From Bacteroidota bacterium (GTDB lineage: Bacteria; Bacteroidota; Bacteroidia; Cytophagales; Cyclobacteriaceae): 24,039 nucleotides of DNA. The translations under genes were made by a program, and so were the position numbers. Location: contig JAEZBX010000116.1 in assembly GCA_023412765.1 (NCBI GenBank), positions 1 to 24,039 on the forward strand, read 5' to 3'. Under the pieces are notes generated by a model. It was not told where the DNA came from. It made no database searches and saw only the letters and a program-made list of their open reading frames with translations. Of this stretch, positions 15,729-23,413 are shown piece after piece (the stretch's first letter is position 1; every line of letters begins with the position of its first letter).

Positions 15729-16412
15729 TCAAAGCACCGTCAAAATATCCCGAATAGAGGTGAACTGTTTAAAATTTTCGTGCTTCACCTCGTACTCGAT
15801 CTTTTCATGACCCCATGTAACGTGATAAGGAATGTGAATAGCATGGCCGCCGATACTTAATACAGGAAGAATATCTGATTTGAGTGAGTTTCCAATCATC
15901 AGAAAATTTTGCGGCTGAATGTCAAGGTGCTTTATCAACTTTCGAAAATCATTCTCACCTTTTTCAGACATAATCTCCGTATGGTGAAAATAATGTTCGA
16001 TCCCTGATTTCTTAAGCTTTCTCTCTTGATCCAGCAGGTCACCCTTTGTCGCAACCACGAGCCGATATCTTCCTTTGAGATTTTCCAGAACCTCGTCGAC
16101 ACCTTCCAACTTTTGTATAGGCTTGTCAAGAAGTTCCCGACCATATTCGATTATTTTTTCTATTACGCTCACGCTGATTGTCTTGTTCGAAATTGCCATC
16201 GCAGTTTCGATCATAGACAGCATAAACGCTTTGATACCATAACCGTAGAGAGGCAAATTTTGTATTTCGATCCGAAGAAGCTCACGTGCCACACTGTGCT
16301 GTGGCAGGTATTCTTCCATCAATGCAAAAAATTTGTTTTCAATCTCCTGAAAATAATTTTCATTGTCCCACAAGGTGTCGTCCGCATCGAACGCTATAAC
16401 CTTTATATCCAT
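15729..16412 (-). CDS. HAD-superfamily hydrolase
   Basis: This 227-aa protein has the HAD motifs in order. Motif I is FDADDTLWDNE, with nucleophile Asp9 and acid/base Asp11. Motif II is the Thr in LVVATKGD, motif III a Lys in the SEKGENDFRKL region, and motif IV is MIGNSLKSDILPVLSIGG, with the conserved acidic residue in SD. A helical cap sits between motifs I and II (about residues 20-95), the usual arrangement for C1-cap phosphatases. The family dephosphorylates small metabolites; the substrate cannot be inferred here. It appears to be a single-gene unit, with its own terminator at 15655-15685 and a 100-base gap after the neighbouring secreted protein gene. Confidence 0.9.
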   Translation of the reverse strand: MDIKVIAFDADDTLWDNENYFQEIENKFFALMEEYLPQHSVARELLRIEIQNLPLYGYGIKAFMLSMIETAMAISNKTISVSVIEKIIEYGRELLDKPIQKLEGVDEVLENLKGRYRLVVATKGDLLDQERKLKKSGIEHYFHHTEIMSEKGENDFRKLIKHLDIQPQNFLMIGNSLKSDILPVLSIGGHAIHIPYHVTWGHEKIEYEVKHENFKQFTSIRDILTVL

Positions 16413-16512
16413 ACATCAAAATGGATTATGATTAAAAAATAAAGTCAGACATTAAGTCGTCGACGAAGATAGCAAATAGATCAAACTGAATACGATTCTA
16501 GAGTTAAGCTGA

Positions 16513-17061
16513 CTACCAGTCGTCGCTAATCTTTTTCTTTTCCGGTTCGACATATTGCAGCTTGTCGGTAAAGGACTGGTCAAGCAAGCCCAGCATGTTT
16601 GGCCTGCACCAATCCTGAGATAAGACGGTTCCATTATTCTTACAAGCGTAACTCGTCAGGTTATCCTTCTCTGTTATCTTTTTGTAACCGATATCGCCCG
16701 TCATTTTGATCGAATGAAAAGTAATCCGATATCTGCCATCCTTCGCCCCTACCTCAACAGCGCCACTATATTTTCCAGTTTGAATGATAGAAGGCGTACC
16801 CACCTGCGTGAATTGAAATTTCTTGTAATCAACAGTGAGGTCCGTGACATCGAAGGTTACCGTTCCGTTCCTTATCGACAAATTGGACACATATGGGAGT
16901 GTTTTATAAAATGCTTCAAGCTTGGATATTGTTATTGAATCCAGAGCAACTATCTTTTGATACAATATCTCCTGATCAGCAAGTTTGAAATTTCCATACG
17001 TAACTGGCTGTGCATTGCTGAAAGTTATCGTCAAGACAAGGAGAACGGTTAATGCTTTCAT
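16513..17061 (-). CDS. secreted protein of unknown function, possibly DUF4468-like
   Basis: I place the start at the ATG at 17061 (182 aa), because it opens the signal peptide MKALTVLLVLTITFSNAQ; the longer frame adds 17 residues that would precede the signal. The mature part is mixed alpha/beta. One region (about residues 25-45) reads QEILYQKIVALDSITISKLE, followed by beta-rich segments such as GTVTFDVTDLTVDYKKF and YRITFHSIKMTGDIGYKK. Two cysteines (in YACKNNG and DWCRPN) may pair in the periplasm. Size and layout recall the DUF4468 group of periplasmic Bacteroidota proteins, but I cannot confirm that by eye. It is upstream of the HAD gene on the same strand and separated from xylA by a terminator. 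Confidence 0.7.
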   Translation of the reverse strand: MKALTVLLVLTITFSNAQPVTYGNFKLADQEILYQKIVALDSITISKLEAFYKTLPYVSNLSIRNGTVTFDVTDLTVDYKKFQFTQVGTPSIIQTGKYSGAVEVGAKDGRYRITFHSIKMTGDIGYKKITEKDNLTSYACKNNGTVLSQDWCRPNMLGLLDQSFTDKLQYVEPEKKKISDDW

Positions 17062-17161
17062 AAGACTTATTTTCACCAAGGTACGTATGGCCGGTGGTGC
17101 AAGAATTTCCAATGCGATGAAAAGCCGGAATATTCGTGATAACGCTGAAAAAATGGCTAGG

Positions 17162-17197
17162 ATAAAAAGCCGCCTGCATCAATAAGTTGCAGGCGGC
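17162..17197 (-). terminator. strong rho-independent terminator after xylA
   Basis: GCCGCCTGCA and TGCAGGCGGC form a perfect GC-rich 10-bp stem around a 9-base loop. On the minus strand it is followed by TTTTTATC. It lies 20 bases past the xylA stop codon and closes the xylBA transcript. Confidence 0.88.
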
Positions 17198-17216
17198 CTA
17201 TTCCTAAAATTTGAGA

Positions 17217-18545
17217 TTAAATAAACTTATTGATCAGATTTTCAAAATACTCCTGGCGACCACTAATTTGTTCTGGTTCGCCATTCTTCCGGGCAAGTTG
17301 TCGTAAGCTCTCGAGTGATAATCTACCGCGATCAAACTGGCGTCCTTTTCCTGAATCAAATGATGCGTAGCGCTCGCGACGGAGTTCGAGATACTCGCCA
17401 TCGTCAAGGATTGCCTGCGCTGTCAAGAGAGCACGTGCGAACGCGTCCATTCCTCCAATGTGCGCATAAAATATGTCTGCAAGATCTGTGGAATTTCTTC
17501 TCGTCTTCGCGTCGAAATTTACACCACCTGTGCGGAATCCTCCGGCTTGCAGTATGACGAGCATTGCTTCGGTAAGCTCGTACAGGTTATTTGGGAATTG
17601 ATCAGTATCCCATCCATTCTGATAATCTCCGCGGTTTGCATCGATGCTTCCCAGCACGCCGGCATCGGCCGACACCTGAAGCTCGTGTTGGAATGTATGA
17701 TGCGCAAGCGTTGCATGATTTACTTCGATGTTCAATTTGAAATCATTCATGAGATCAAACTGACGAAGGAATGAAATCACCGTTGCTGCATCGAAATCAT
17801 ATTGATGCTTGGTTGGTTCCATCGGTTTTGGCTCGATGAGGAAAGTTCCTCTAAATCCGTTCTTTCTTCCATAATCACGTGCAGCATGAAGGAAATTTGC
17901 AAGATGTTCTTGCTCGCGTTTCATATTGGTATTCAGTAAAGAAACGTAACCTTCTCTCCCGCCCCAGAAAACATAGTTAGAACCGCCTAGCGCGATCGTT
18001 GCATCAATAGCGTTCTTTACTTGCGCGCCAGCCCAGCATACGACATTGAAATCCGGGTTGGTGGCCGCCCCATTCATGTATCGGGGATGCGAGAAAAGAT
18101 TTGCAGTTCCCCACAGTAATTTTACTCCGGAAGCTTTTTGCTTTTGCTTTGCATAGTCCACGATTTTCTGAAGTCGTGATTCTGATTCTTTCAGCGTGCT
18201 CCCTTCTTCGACCAAATCATAGTCATGGAAACAATAGAAAGGCACGCCGATCTTCGTTATGAATTCGAAAGCTGCATCCATTTTATCAAATGCCCGCTGC
18301 ATCGCATCAGCACTTTCATTCCAGGGGAAATTTTTTGTTCCAGGCCCAAATGGGTCGCCACCGGTTCCGCAGAAGGTATGCCAGTAAGCAATTGCAAACC
18401 TGAAATGTTCTTCCATTGTTTTTTTGCCGATCCTGCGTTTCGGATTATAATATTTAAACGCCAGTGGGTTGTCGGACTCAACGCCCTCATACTTGATTGG
18501 CTTAATACCTTTGAAGTAGGTCCTTTCTCCAAGTGTAGCTCTCAT
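17217..18545 (-). CDS. xylA: xylose isomerase
   Basis: Xylose isomerase converts D-xylose to D-xylulose in the cytoplasm using two divalent metal ions. The 442-aa length is normal for class II enzymes. The catalytic pair is His107 and Asp110 in FYCFHDYDLVEEG. Metal-ligand motifs appear in order: FLIEPKPMEPTKHQYD, FKLNIEVNHATLAHHTFQHE, GSIDANRGDYQNGWDTDQFP and GGVNFDAKTRRNS. The substrate-pocket stretch YWHTFCGTGGDPFG is also intact. It lies 51 bases downstream of xylB on the same strand and ends at a strong terminator, so xylB-xylA forms a two-gene operon. Control by the divergent NUDIX-type regulator is likely. Confidence 0.98.
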   Translation of the reverse strand: MRATLGERTYFKGIKPIKYEGVESDNPLAFKYYNPKRRIGKKTMEEHFRFAIAYWHTFCGTGGDPFGPGTKNFPWNESADAMQRAFDKMDAAFEFITKIGVPFYCFHDYDLVEEGSTLKESESRLQKIVDYAKQKQKASGVKLLWGTANLFSHPRYMNGAATNPDFNVVCWAGAQVKNAIDATIALGGSNYVFWGGREGYVSLLNTNMKREQEHLANFLHAARDYGRKNGFRGTFLIEPKPMEPTKHQYDFDAATVISFLRQFDLMNDFKLNIEVNHATLAHHTFQHELQVSADAGVLGSIDANRGDYQNGWDTDQFPNNLYELTEAMLVILQAGGFRTGGVNFDAKTRRNSTDLADIFYAHIGGMDAFARALLTAQAILDDGEYLELRRERYASFDSGKGRQFDRGRLSLESLRQLARKNGEPEQISGRQEYFENLINKFI

Positions 18546-18596
18546 AGTTACCGGTTTTTTTGTAGTTGTGTATTTACATTAATTTCAAAATTCTTA

Positions 18597-20096
18597 TCAA
18601 ATCACGCTTTGCAATTGGCGGAGCCATTTTTCGTATGCATCAGTGTAGGGTACTTTTAATTGCTGCGTCGGTTCCTCCGAACGAATTACCTTCAGGCCAC
18701 TAAACGCTTCTTTAAATGAAGAAAAAATTCCAGCGCCGACGCCTGCGCCCAGGGCTGCACCCTTTGCTCCATCGGTGTCGTATAGTTCTAGTCTTGCATC
18801 AATTGTGTTAACAAAAGCTTCGCGGAACAAAGGACTCAGGAACATGTTGGAATTTCCAGCCCGAATCACTTTTGTCGTCAGACCCATTTGCTGCAACACA
18901 TCGAAACCATATTTTAACGCGAATACAATTCCCTCTTGCGCAGCCCTCAGGACATGCGATTGCTGATGCCTATTGAAATTCAAACCATGAAATGAGGCAT
19001 TGATATTTTTATTTTCGAGGACACGTTCAGCTCCATTGCCAAAGGGTAAAACCATAAGTCCATCGGTACCGATGGGTGCCTCAGCAGAAATTGCATTCAT
19101 GGTATTGTAATCAAGCGTTGCACCCGAACTTCTCATTGTCTTCCTCAGCCAGCTGTTTAGGATACCTGTACCGTTAATGCAGAGCAAGACTCCGTTTCGA
19201 ATGCCGGAATCACGTTGACTGTTGACATGCATGAAAGTGTTTACTCTCGACTTTGGATCATACGCATTCTTTTCCGTTACGCTGTAAATCACCCCTGAGG
19301 TGCCGGCGGTTGCCGCTGTCTCGCCAGGGTTCAAGACATTAAGTGAAAATGCGTTGTTAGGTTGATCACCGGCGCGGTACGCCACTGGTGTTCCCTCTTT
19401 CAATTCCAAAAGTTGTGCTGCGGATTTTTCTAATTTGCCCTGGATCGAAAATGTTGGTAAAACTGGTGAGAGCGACGCCTGGTCTATACCATAAAGTTCG
19501 AGCAGCCTTTTCGCGGGTGCTTGTGTTTCATAGTCCCAGAGAATGCCTTCTGATAAGCCAGAAGCAGTTGTGGAAATCTCGCCCGTCAGCTTCATGGCGA
19601 TAAAATCGCCAGGTAACATGATCTTGTGAATTTTCTCGTAGACAGCAGGTTCATTATCCTTAACCCATTTCAGCTTTGATGCTGTGAAATTGCCGGGAGA
19701 ATTTAGAAGACTTTCCAGGCAATACTTCTCCCCCAGTTTCTTAAATGCATCGTTTCCAATTTCAACGGCACGGCTATCACACCAAATGATCGAAGGGCGT
19801 AAAGCATTATGGTTGGCGTCGACGCAGACGAGTCCGTGCATTTGATAAGAAATCCCAATCGCGAGAACATCGGAAGCCTGGACGGCGCTTTTCTGAAGAC
19901 AGGTTTTCGTACAAATCTGCAAATGTTCCCACCACATTTCCGGATCCTGCTCAGCCCACCCCGGCTTCACAGCCAACATCGACATTTCTTCCGCCGGTGA
20001 TTGCGCGGACGCGACAGCTGCACCGGTATCGGCATTTACGAGTGAAGCTTTTACCGATGAACTTCCGAGATCGAAACCCAATAAGTAGCGCGGCAT
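18597..20096 (-). CDS. xylB: xylulokinase (FGGY family)
   Basis: Xylulokinase phosphorylates D-xylulose with ATP to give xylulose-5-phosphate for the pentose phosphate pathway. The 499-aa protein has the FGGY two-domain actin-like fold: phosphate-binding LLGFDLGSSSVKASLVN (residues 4-20), AEQDPEMWWEH, ISYQMHGLVCVD (substrate side, conserved QMHG) and catalytic-base Asp244 in AGDQPNNAF. ATP-site segments are TAGTSGVIYSV and, near the C-terminus, IRAGNSNMFLSPLFREAFVN and KGAALGAGVGAG. It is the first gene of the xylBA operon. Its start faces the NUDIX regulator across a 111-base gap that holds a near-palindromic operator candidate. Confidence 0.96.
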   Translation of the reverse strand: MPRYLLGFDLGSSSVKASLVNADTGAAVASAQSPAEEMSMLAVKPGWAEQDPEMWWEHLQICTKTCLQKSAVQASDVLAIGISYQMHGLVCVDANHNALRPSIIWCDSRAVEIGNDAFKKLGEKYCLESLLNSPGNFTASKLKWVKDNEPAVYEKIHKIMLPGDFIAMKLTGEISTTASGLSEGILWDYETQAPAKRLLELYGIDQASLSPVLPTFSIQGKLEKSAAQLLELKEGTPVAYRAGDQPNNAFSLNVLNPGETAATAGTSGVIYSVTEKNAYDPKSRVNTFMHVNSQRDSGIRNGVLLCINGTGILNSWLRKTMRSSGATLDYNTMNAISAEAPIGTDGLMVLPFGNGAERVLENKNINASFHGLNFNRHQQSHVLRAAQEGIVFALKYGFDVLQQMGLTTKVIRAGNSNMFLSPLFREAFVNTIDARLELYDTDGAKGAALGAGVGAGIFSSFKEAFSGLKVIRSEEPTQQLKVPYTDAYEKWLRQLQSVI

Positions 20097-20120
20097 AGAA
20101 AATTTAAGGTTTTAAAATAT

Positions 20121-20143
20121 CTTATAGTAAATTTGACTACAAG
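20121..20143. promoter_or_regulatory. near-palindromic operator candidate between xylB and the NUDIX regulator
   Basis: CTTATAGT and ACTACAAG (one mismatch from perfect complementarity) flank a 7-base spacer AAATTTG. The spacer contains the TTTG of the regulator's predicted -33 box, and the site is 25 bases upstream of the xylB start codon. That position suits a repressor controlling both genes. Confidence 0.5.
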
Positions 20144-20164
20144 GTAATTAAAATTTTATTTTTG
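20132..20164 (+). promoter_or_regulatory. Bacteroidota-type promoter of the NUDIX regulator gene
   Basis: TTTG at 20132-20135 and TATTTTTG at 20157-20164 (exact TAnnTTTG) are spaced 25 bases start to start, matching the -33/-7 geometry of the Bacteroidota primary sigma factor. The predicted transcript would start near 20171. Confidence 0.55.
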
Positions 20165-20207
20165 GCAACGTTTGTTTCGAAAGTATCCGACAGCGACCAA
20201 AACCGTG

Positions 20208-20894
20208 ATGCAAAAATCCAACAAAATCATCGATGCCCTATCCATTGACTGCCTCATCTTTGGTTTTAAGAATAGTGAACTGGATATTTTGCTAGTGCAG
20301 CACGGCGAAGGTATCAGCAAGGGTAAGTGGGCGTTGCCTGGTGGCTGGATTAAATATGATGAAGGAATGGATGAGGCTGCAACACGAATACTTCAGGCAC
20401 TCACGGGAGTGTCGAACGTATTTCTTGAACAATTAAAAGCATTTGGCAAGGTTGACCGTTATCCGACGAAGCGTGTCATAACGATAGCTTATTACGCTTT
20501 GGTAAAACCGGAAGATTATACACTTCAGCCTGGCTTTACCGCTGCTGATGCAAAATGGTTCAAGGTTAGTGAACTTCCACCCCTGCCTTATGATCACGGA
20601 ACGATCCTGCAACAAGGCTTAGAGTACCTGAAACATAAGTTAAGACATGAACCGATTGGGTTTAATCTCCTGCCCAAAAAATTTACCTTGCTCCAGTTGC
20701 AGGAATTGTATGAAGCACTGCTGAACAAGAAGCTTGACAAACCAAATTTTCGGAGAAAACTGATGCGGATGAATTTGTTGGTGCCATGTAAAGAAAAACA
20801 AACAGAGGTGTCGCACCGCGCAGCCAGTCTATATCGGTTCGACAAAAAGATTTATGATAAGCTTGCTGAGAGAGGATTTACGTTTGAGCTGTGA
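20208..20894 (+). CDS. NUDIX-domain transcriptional regulator (NrtR/AraR/XylR-like)
   Basis: I use the ATG at 20208 (228 aa); TTG at 20172 in the same frame is possible but lies at the predicted transcription start. Residues about 10-140 form a NUDIX fold (SIDCLIFGF, VQHGEGISKGKWALPGGWIK, ITIAYYALV). The Nudix box is degenerate: where REXXEE is expected (60-65) the protein has RILQAL, so it should not hydrolyse nucleotides. The C-terminal 80 residues form the winged helix typical of NrtR-type regulators (LLPKKFTLLQLQELYEALLN, then LDKPNFRRKLMRMNLLV). In Bacteroidota, relatives of this type (AraR of B. thetaiotaomicron) sense pentoses. Its divergence from xylBA makes it the probable xylose-responsive regulator of that operon; the ligand is inferred. 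Confidence 0.88.
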   Translation: MQKSNKIIDALSIDCLIFGFKNSELDILLVQHGEGISKGKWALPGGWIKYDEGMDEAATRILQALTGVSNVFLEQLKAFGKVDRYPTKRVITIAYYALVKPEDYTLQPGFTAADAKWFKVSELPPLPYDHGTILQQGLEYLKHKLRHEPIGFNLLPKKFTLLQLQELYEALLNKKLDKPNFRRKLMRMNLLVPCKEKQTEVSHRAASLYRFDKKIYDKLAERGFTFEL

Positions 20895-20927
20895 GGCTCT
20901 ATCCGTTAGCCGAATGTGGCGAGTTTA

Positions 20928-20972
20928 GGGAATAAGGAACGAGGTATAGGGTATAAGGTATAAGGTATAAGG
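20928..20972 (+). repeat. heptamer tandem array (GGGAATA to AGGTATA), copy D
   Basis: Six in-phase units run GGGAATA, AGGAACG, AGGTATA, GGGTATA, AGGTATA, AGGTATA, followed by a partial AGG. The array begins 34 bases after the NUDIX gene stop, in the gap before the convergent 96-aa gene. It joins the AATA and TATA unit variants within one array. Confidence 0.85.
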
Positions 20973-21020
20973 TCGCGCAAAATGTAAAAGGGCATCTGTC
21001 TCTAAGTCTTGATTCTGAGA

Positions 21021-21043
21021 CTTTGCGCCATGGCGTCCTTACG
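21021..21043. repeat. TTTGCG-type intergenic element
   Basis: CTTTGCG, CCATGGCG and TCCTTACG share words with the element at 26-54 (CCTTTGCG, GCGTCCTT). It lies 48 bases from heptamer array D. The remaining bases of this gap show nothing I can assign. Confidence 0.35.
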
Positions 21044-21110
21044 ATTAATTTAATTTACCATACCCCCAACCGCATGACCAAATCATACACGAGAACAATT
21101 GCCCTAATCG

Positions 21111-21401
21111 CTAGCCGCGTTTCGTTTGTCGCTTCACAACCCACCGCATCATGTTAATCCACGTCGGATGATAATCAGTTCGCTTCAGAATACTATTCAG
21201 AATGGGCTGAATCTTCTTTAGTCCGAATTCTATAAAGGCCTGCCGAACAGAAATTTCCCGCGATTGGCTCGCCAGATATTTGTTAAAATCTTCCTTCCAA
21301 CCCTTTATGTTGAAAGAAAATTTTTCTTCCAGTATGTCCCAGATTTTTTGAATATGAATCTCTTCAAAAGTATTCTCCACATCCCTCGGCAATCGCACCA
21401 T
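21111..21401 (-). CDS. hypothetical 96-aa helical protein
   Basis: This 96-aa frame begins at the ATG at 21401. It has no signal or membrane segment. The content is helical and basic, with Trp, Phe and Lys throughout (IQKIWDILEEKFSFNIKGWK, SVRQAFIEFGLKKIQPILNS) and a very basic C-terminus (WVVKRQTKRG). It starts 59 bases after the symporter stop on the same strand, so read-through is possible. The AT-rich inverted repeat just upstream could mean its own control. I recognise no family. The frame length and amino-acid make-up look like a real soluble protein, perhaps nucleic-acid binding, but this is weak. Confidence 0.5.
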   Translation of the reverse strand: MVRLPRDVENTFEEIHIQKIWDILEEKFSFNIKGWKEDFNKYLASQSREISVRQAFIEFGLKKIQPILNSILKRTDYHPTWINMMRWVVKRQTKRG

Positions 21402-21411
21402 AAACCAATAT

Positions 21412-21432
21412 TATTAGTAATAAATACTAATA
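21412..21432. repeat. AT-rich 8-bp inverted repeat upstream of the 96-aa gene
   Basis: TATTAGTA and TACTAATA flank ATAAA; a further AATTAGTT follows at 21434-21441. It sits 11 bases before the start codon of the 96-aa gene on the minus strand, where an operator would be expected. Such AT-rich symmetry can also arise by chance. Confidence 0.35.
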
Positions 21433-21460
21433 TAATTAGTTAAAGGAATTTGTGCAAGTG

Positions 21461-23236
21461 TTAAGAAAGATCTTCTTTTTTGGCAGGCAAAAAAGCCTGT
21501 AGTGATAGAGAAATCAATATTACTCCAACGCAGCCAATTACGTTATACAGCAGAAAAGCTACTTCCGTAAAGTAGTAACAATATACAACGATACACTCCG
21601 ACATAATTGCTGCCCAAAAAACAGCAGTACCTCCTATCCTTCTCATGTAAAATGCAACTAAGAAAATTCCGAGAAGTGTTCCATAATATAGTGAACCAAC
21701 GATGTTAACAAACTGAATTAAATTTTCAGCAAAGCTTGCGAGCATAGCAAAAATCATTGCTAATAAAGCCCACGCCACCGTAAACCATCGGGATGCACTC
21801 AAGTAATGTGCATTATCACCCGACTTCTTTATCGAACGTTGATAGATATCCACTGAGGTCGTCGACGCCAGTGCGCTTAATTCCCCTGCCATCGACGACA
21901 TCGCAGCCAAAAAAATTACCGCAAGCAACAAGCCGATGATTCCATTCGGCAGATTATTAAGAACAAAATGTAAAAAGATGTAGTCACGATCCTGTGTTTT
22001 AGCATTGGGAATCGCACTCTTGATCATATCCTTCATTTCATTGCGAAGTGCCAATTCATCCTGCTGCAATCCTTTAACCTTATCCAGGTGCAGCTTTATT
22101 TTGGCTTCGTCATTCGCGTGAATACCGTCAACCATCGCGTCAACAGCAATTCGTTTAGTAGAATATAATGATTCAAACTTCTGTTCGATCATCCTAATAG
22201 AATCAGCCTTTGGCGTTTCAAGTGCTCGATCACGCAAGACCTGATTGTAAAAAACCGGAGGTTGAAAAAATAGATAGAATACAAATACAAGCACACCTAT
22301 AAACAAAATGATAAACTGCATAGGGATTTTCAGCAGGCCATTAAACATCAATCCCAAACGGCTTTCAGTTATGGATACACCACCAAGGTAACGCCCCACT
22401 TGTGATTGATCAGTTCCAAAATATGACAAGAATAAAAATACACTTGCGATCAATCCGTACCAGATATTGTAACGATCATTCAATATCGAATTTACCTTCT
22501 GCAAAAAAGTTAAATCGCTTACAGAAGTCACACCTTCAGGCAATTTACTTTCGATGTCGGCGGGCAGCACATTTATCATGTTGAATTTTCCCAACAGTCC
22601 CGCAATCTGAATGCTATCGCCGAATGAAATGTTACCAGGTAGTTTATACAATGCAATACCTCCAGCGATGATCATACTAATCATCACAACAGCCAATTGT
22701 TGTCGTTGCGTTAGGCTCACCGCCTTTGTCCCGCCAGATGTGACATAAATAATGACAAGAGTTCCAATGATAAATGTTGTTAGTGCAACTGGCCAATGTA
22801 AGATGGTAGAAAGAATCAATGAAGGTGCAAACAGTGTGATACCCGCCGATACGCCACGTCCAATGAGAAACAAGAGTGCCGCGAGCGATCGGGTCTTCGG
22901 GTCAAAGCGACCTTCGAGATATTCGTATGCTGTAAATACTTTTAGCTTGTAATAGATCGGAACCATGGTTATTGAAATAATAACCATCGCTATAGGCAAA
23001 CCGAAATAAAACTGGATGAATCTCATGCCATCCTCCATTCCCTGTCCCGTGGTAGAGAGGAAGGTAATTGCACTGGCCTGAGTTGCCATAATAGAAACAC
23101 CCATCATCCACCATTTCATTGAATTATCAGCCCTCAGATATCCCTCCATGGTCGAGGTCTTCCGAGTTTTCCAGGTGCCATAGGCAACAATGAACAACAC
23201 GGTAGTGAAGAGTACAATCCAATCCAAATAATTCAT
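21461..23236 (-). CDS. sodium:solute symporter (SSS family)
   Basis: This 591-aa protein belongs to the SSS (SLC5-like) family of Na+-coupled transporters in the cytoplasmic membrane, with about 13-14 hydrophobic helices. The N-terminus MNYLDWIVLFTTVLFIVAYG is followed by WWMMGVSIMATQASAITFLS, the conserved TM1 region. A later signature, MSSMAGELSALASTTSVDIY (about 443-462), matches the Na2-site helix. FDPKTRSLAALLF and TSGGTKAVSLTQ are also family features. A charged insertion of about 75 residues (about 335-410) forms a large loop, as in several Bacteroidota members. It is the third gene of a run with a PIG-L deacetylase and a 39-aa microprotein, so its substrate may be a sugar or amino-sugar derivative. 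That is inference. Confidence 0.92.
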   Translation of the reverse strand: MNYLDWIVLFTTVLFIVAYGTWKTRKTSTMEGYLRADNSMKWWMMGVSIMATQASAITFLSTTGQGMEDGMRFIQFYFGLPIAMVIISITMVPIYYKLKVFTAYEYLEGRFDPKTRSLAALLFLIGRGVSAGITLFAPSLILSTILHWPVALTTFIIGTLVIIYVTSGGTKAVSLTQRQQLAVVMISMIIAGGIALYKLPGNISFGDSIQIAGLLGKFNMINVLPADIESKLPEGVTSVSDLTFLQKVNSILNDRYNIWYGLIASVFLFLSYFGTDQSQVGRYLGGVSITESRLGLMFNGLLKIPMQFIILFIGVLVFVFYLFFQPPVFYNQVLRDRALETPKADSIRMIEQKFESLYSTKRIAVDAMVDGIHANDEAKIKLHLDKVKGLQQDELALRNEMKDMIKSAIPNAKTQDRDYIFLHFVLNNLPNGIIGLLLAVIFLAAMSSMAGELSALASTTSVDIYQRSIKKSGDNAHYLSASRWFTVAWALLAMIFAMLASFAENLIQFVNIVGSLYYGTLLGIFLVAFYMRRIGGTAVFWAAIMSECIVVYCYYFTEVAFLLYNVIGCVGVILISLSLQAFLPAKKEDLS

Positions 23237-23274
23237 GCTAATTCAATATGGTATTTAGGCATCGGATCAAAAAA

Positions 23275-23394
23275 CTAAAAAGAGATTGTTAGCCAAGAGT
23301 AAAAAATAATTTGAATAACCAGGGCCCCGAGTACTAACCAATACCATCCGCTCCATGAATCAAATACTGGCGGCTTATCGTCGAGGTGTTTCAT
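23275..23394 (-). CDS. 39-aa single-helix membrane microprotein in the PIG-L/symporter operon
   Basis: The ATG at 23394 opens a 39-codon frame ending with TAG at 23277-23275. The product is MKHLDDKPPVFDSWSGWYWL continuing VLGALVIQIIFYSWLTISF. A polar N-terminus of 13 residues precedes a Trp-rich interface (WSGWYW) and one membrane helix (about 18-39). It lies 19 bases after the deacetylase stop and 38 bases before the symporter start, all on the minus strand. Small membrane partners of SSS transporters are known in other groups (YhdT with PanF; DUF4212 proteins), but this sequence does not match either by eye. A symporter accessory subunit is the leading idea. Confidence 0.6.
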   Translation of the reverse strand: MKHLDDKPPVFDSWSGWYWLVLGALVIQIIFYSWLTISF

Positions 23395-23413
23395 TTTGAA
23401 AGGGCGCTAAGTT

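Noticed and set aside
21485..21505. AGGC-AAAAAA-GCCT hairpin near the end of the symporter gene as a terminator
   Set aside because: It is inside the coding region and no T-run follows on the gene's strand.
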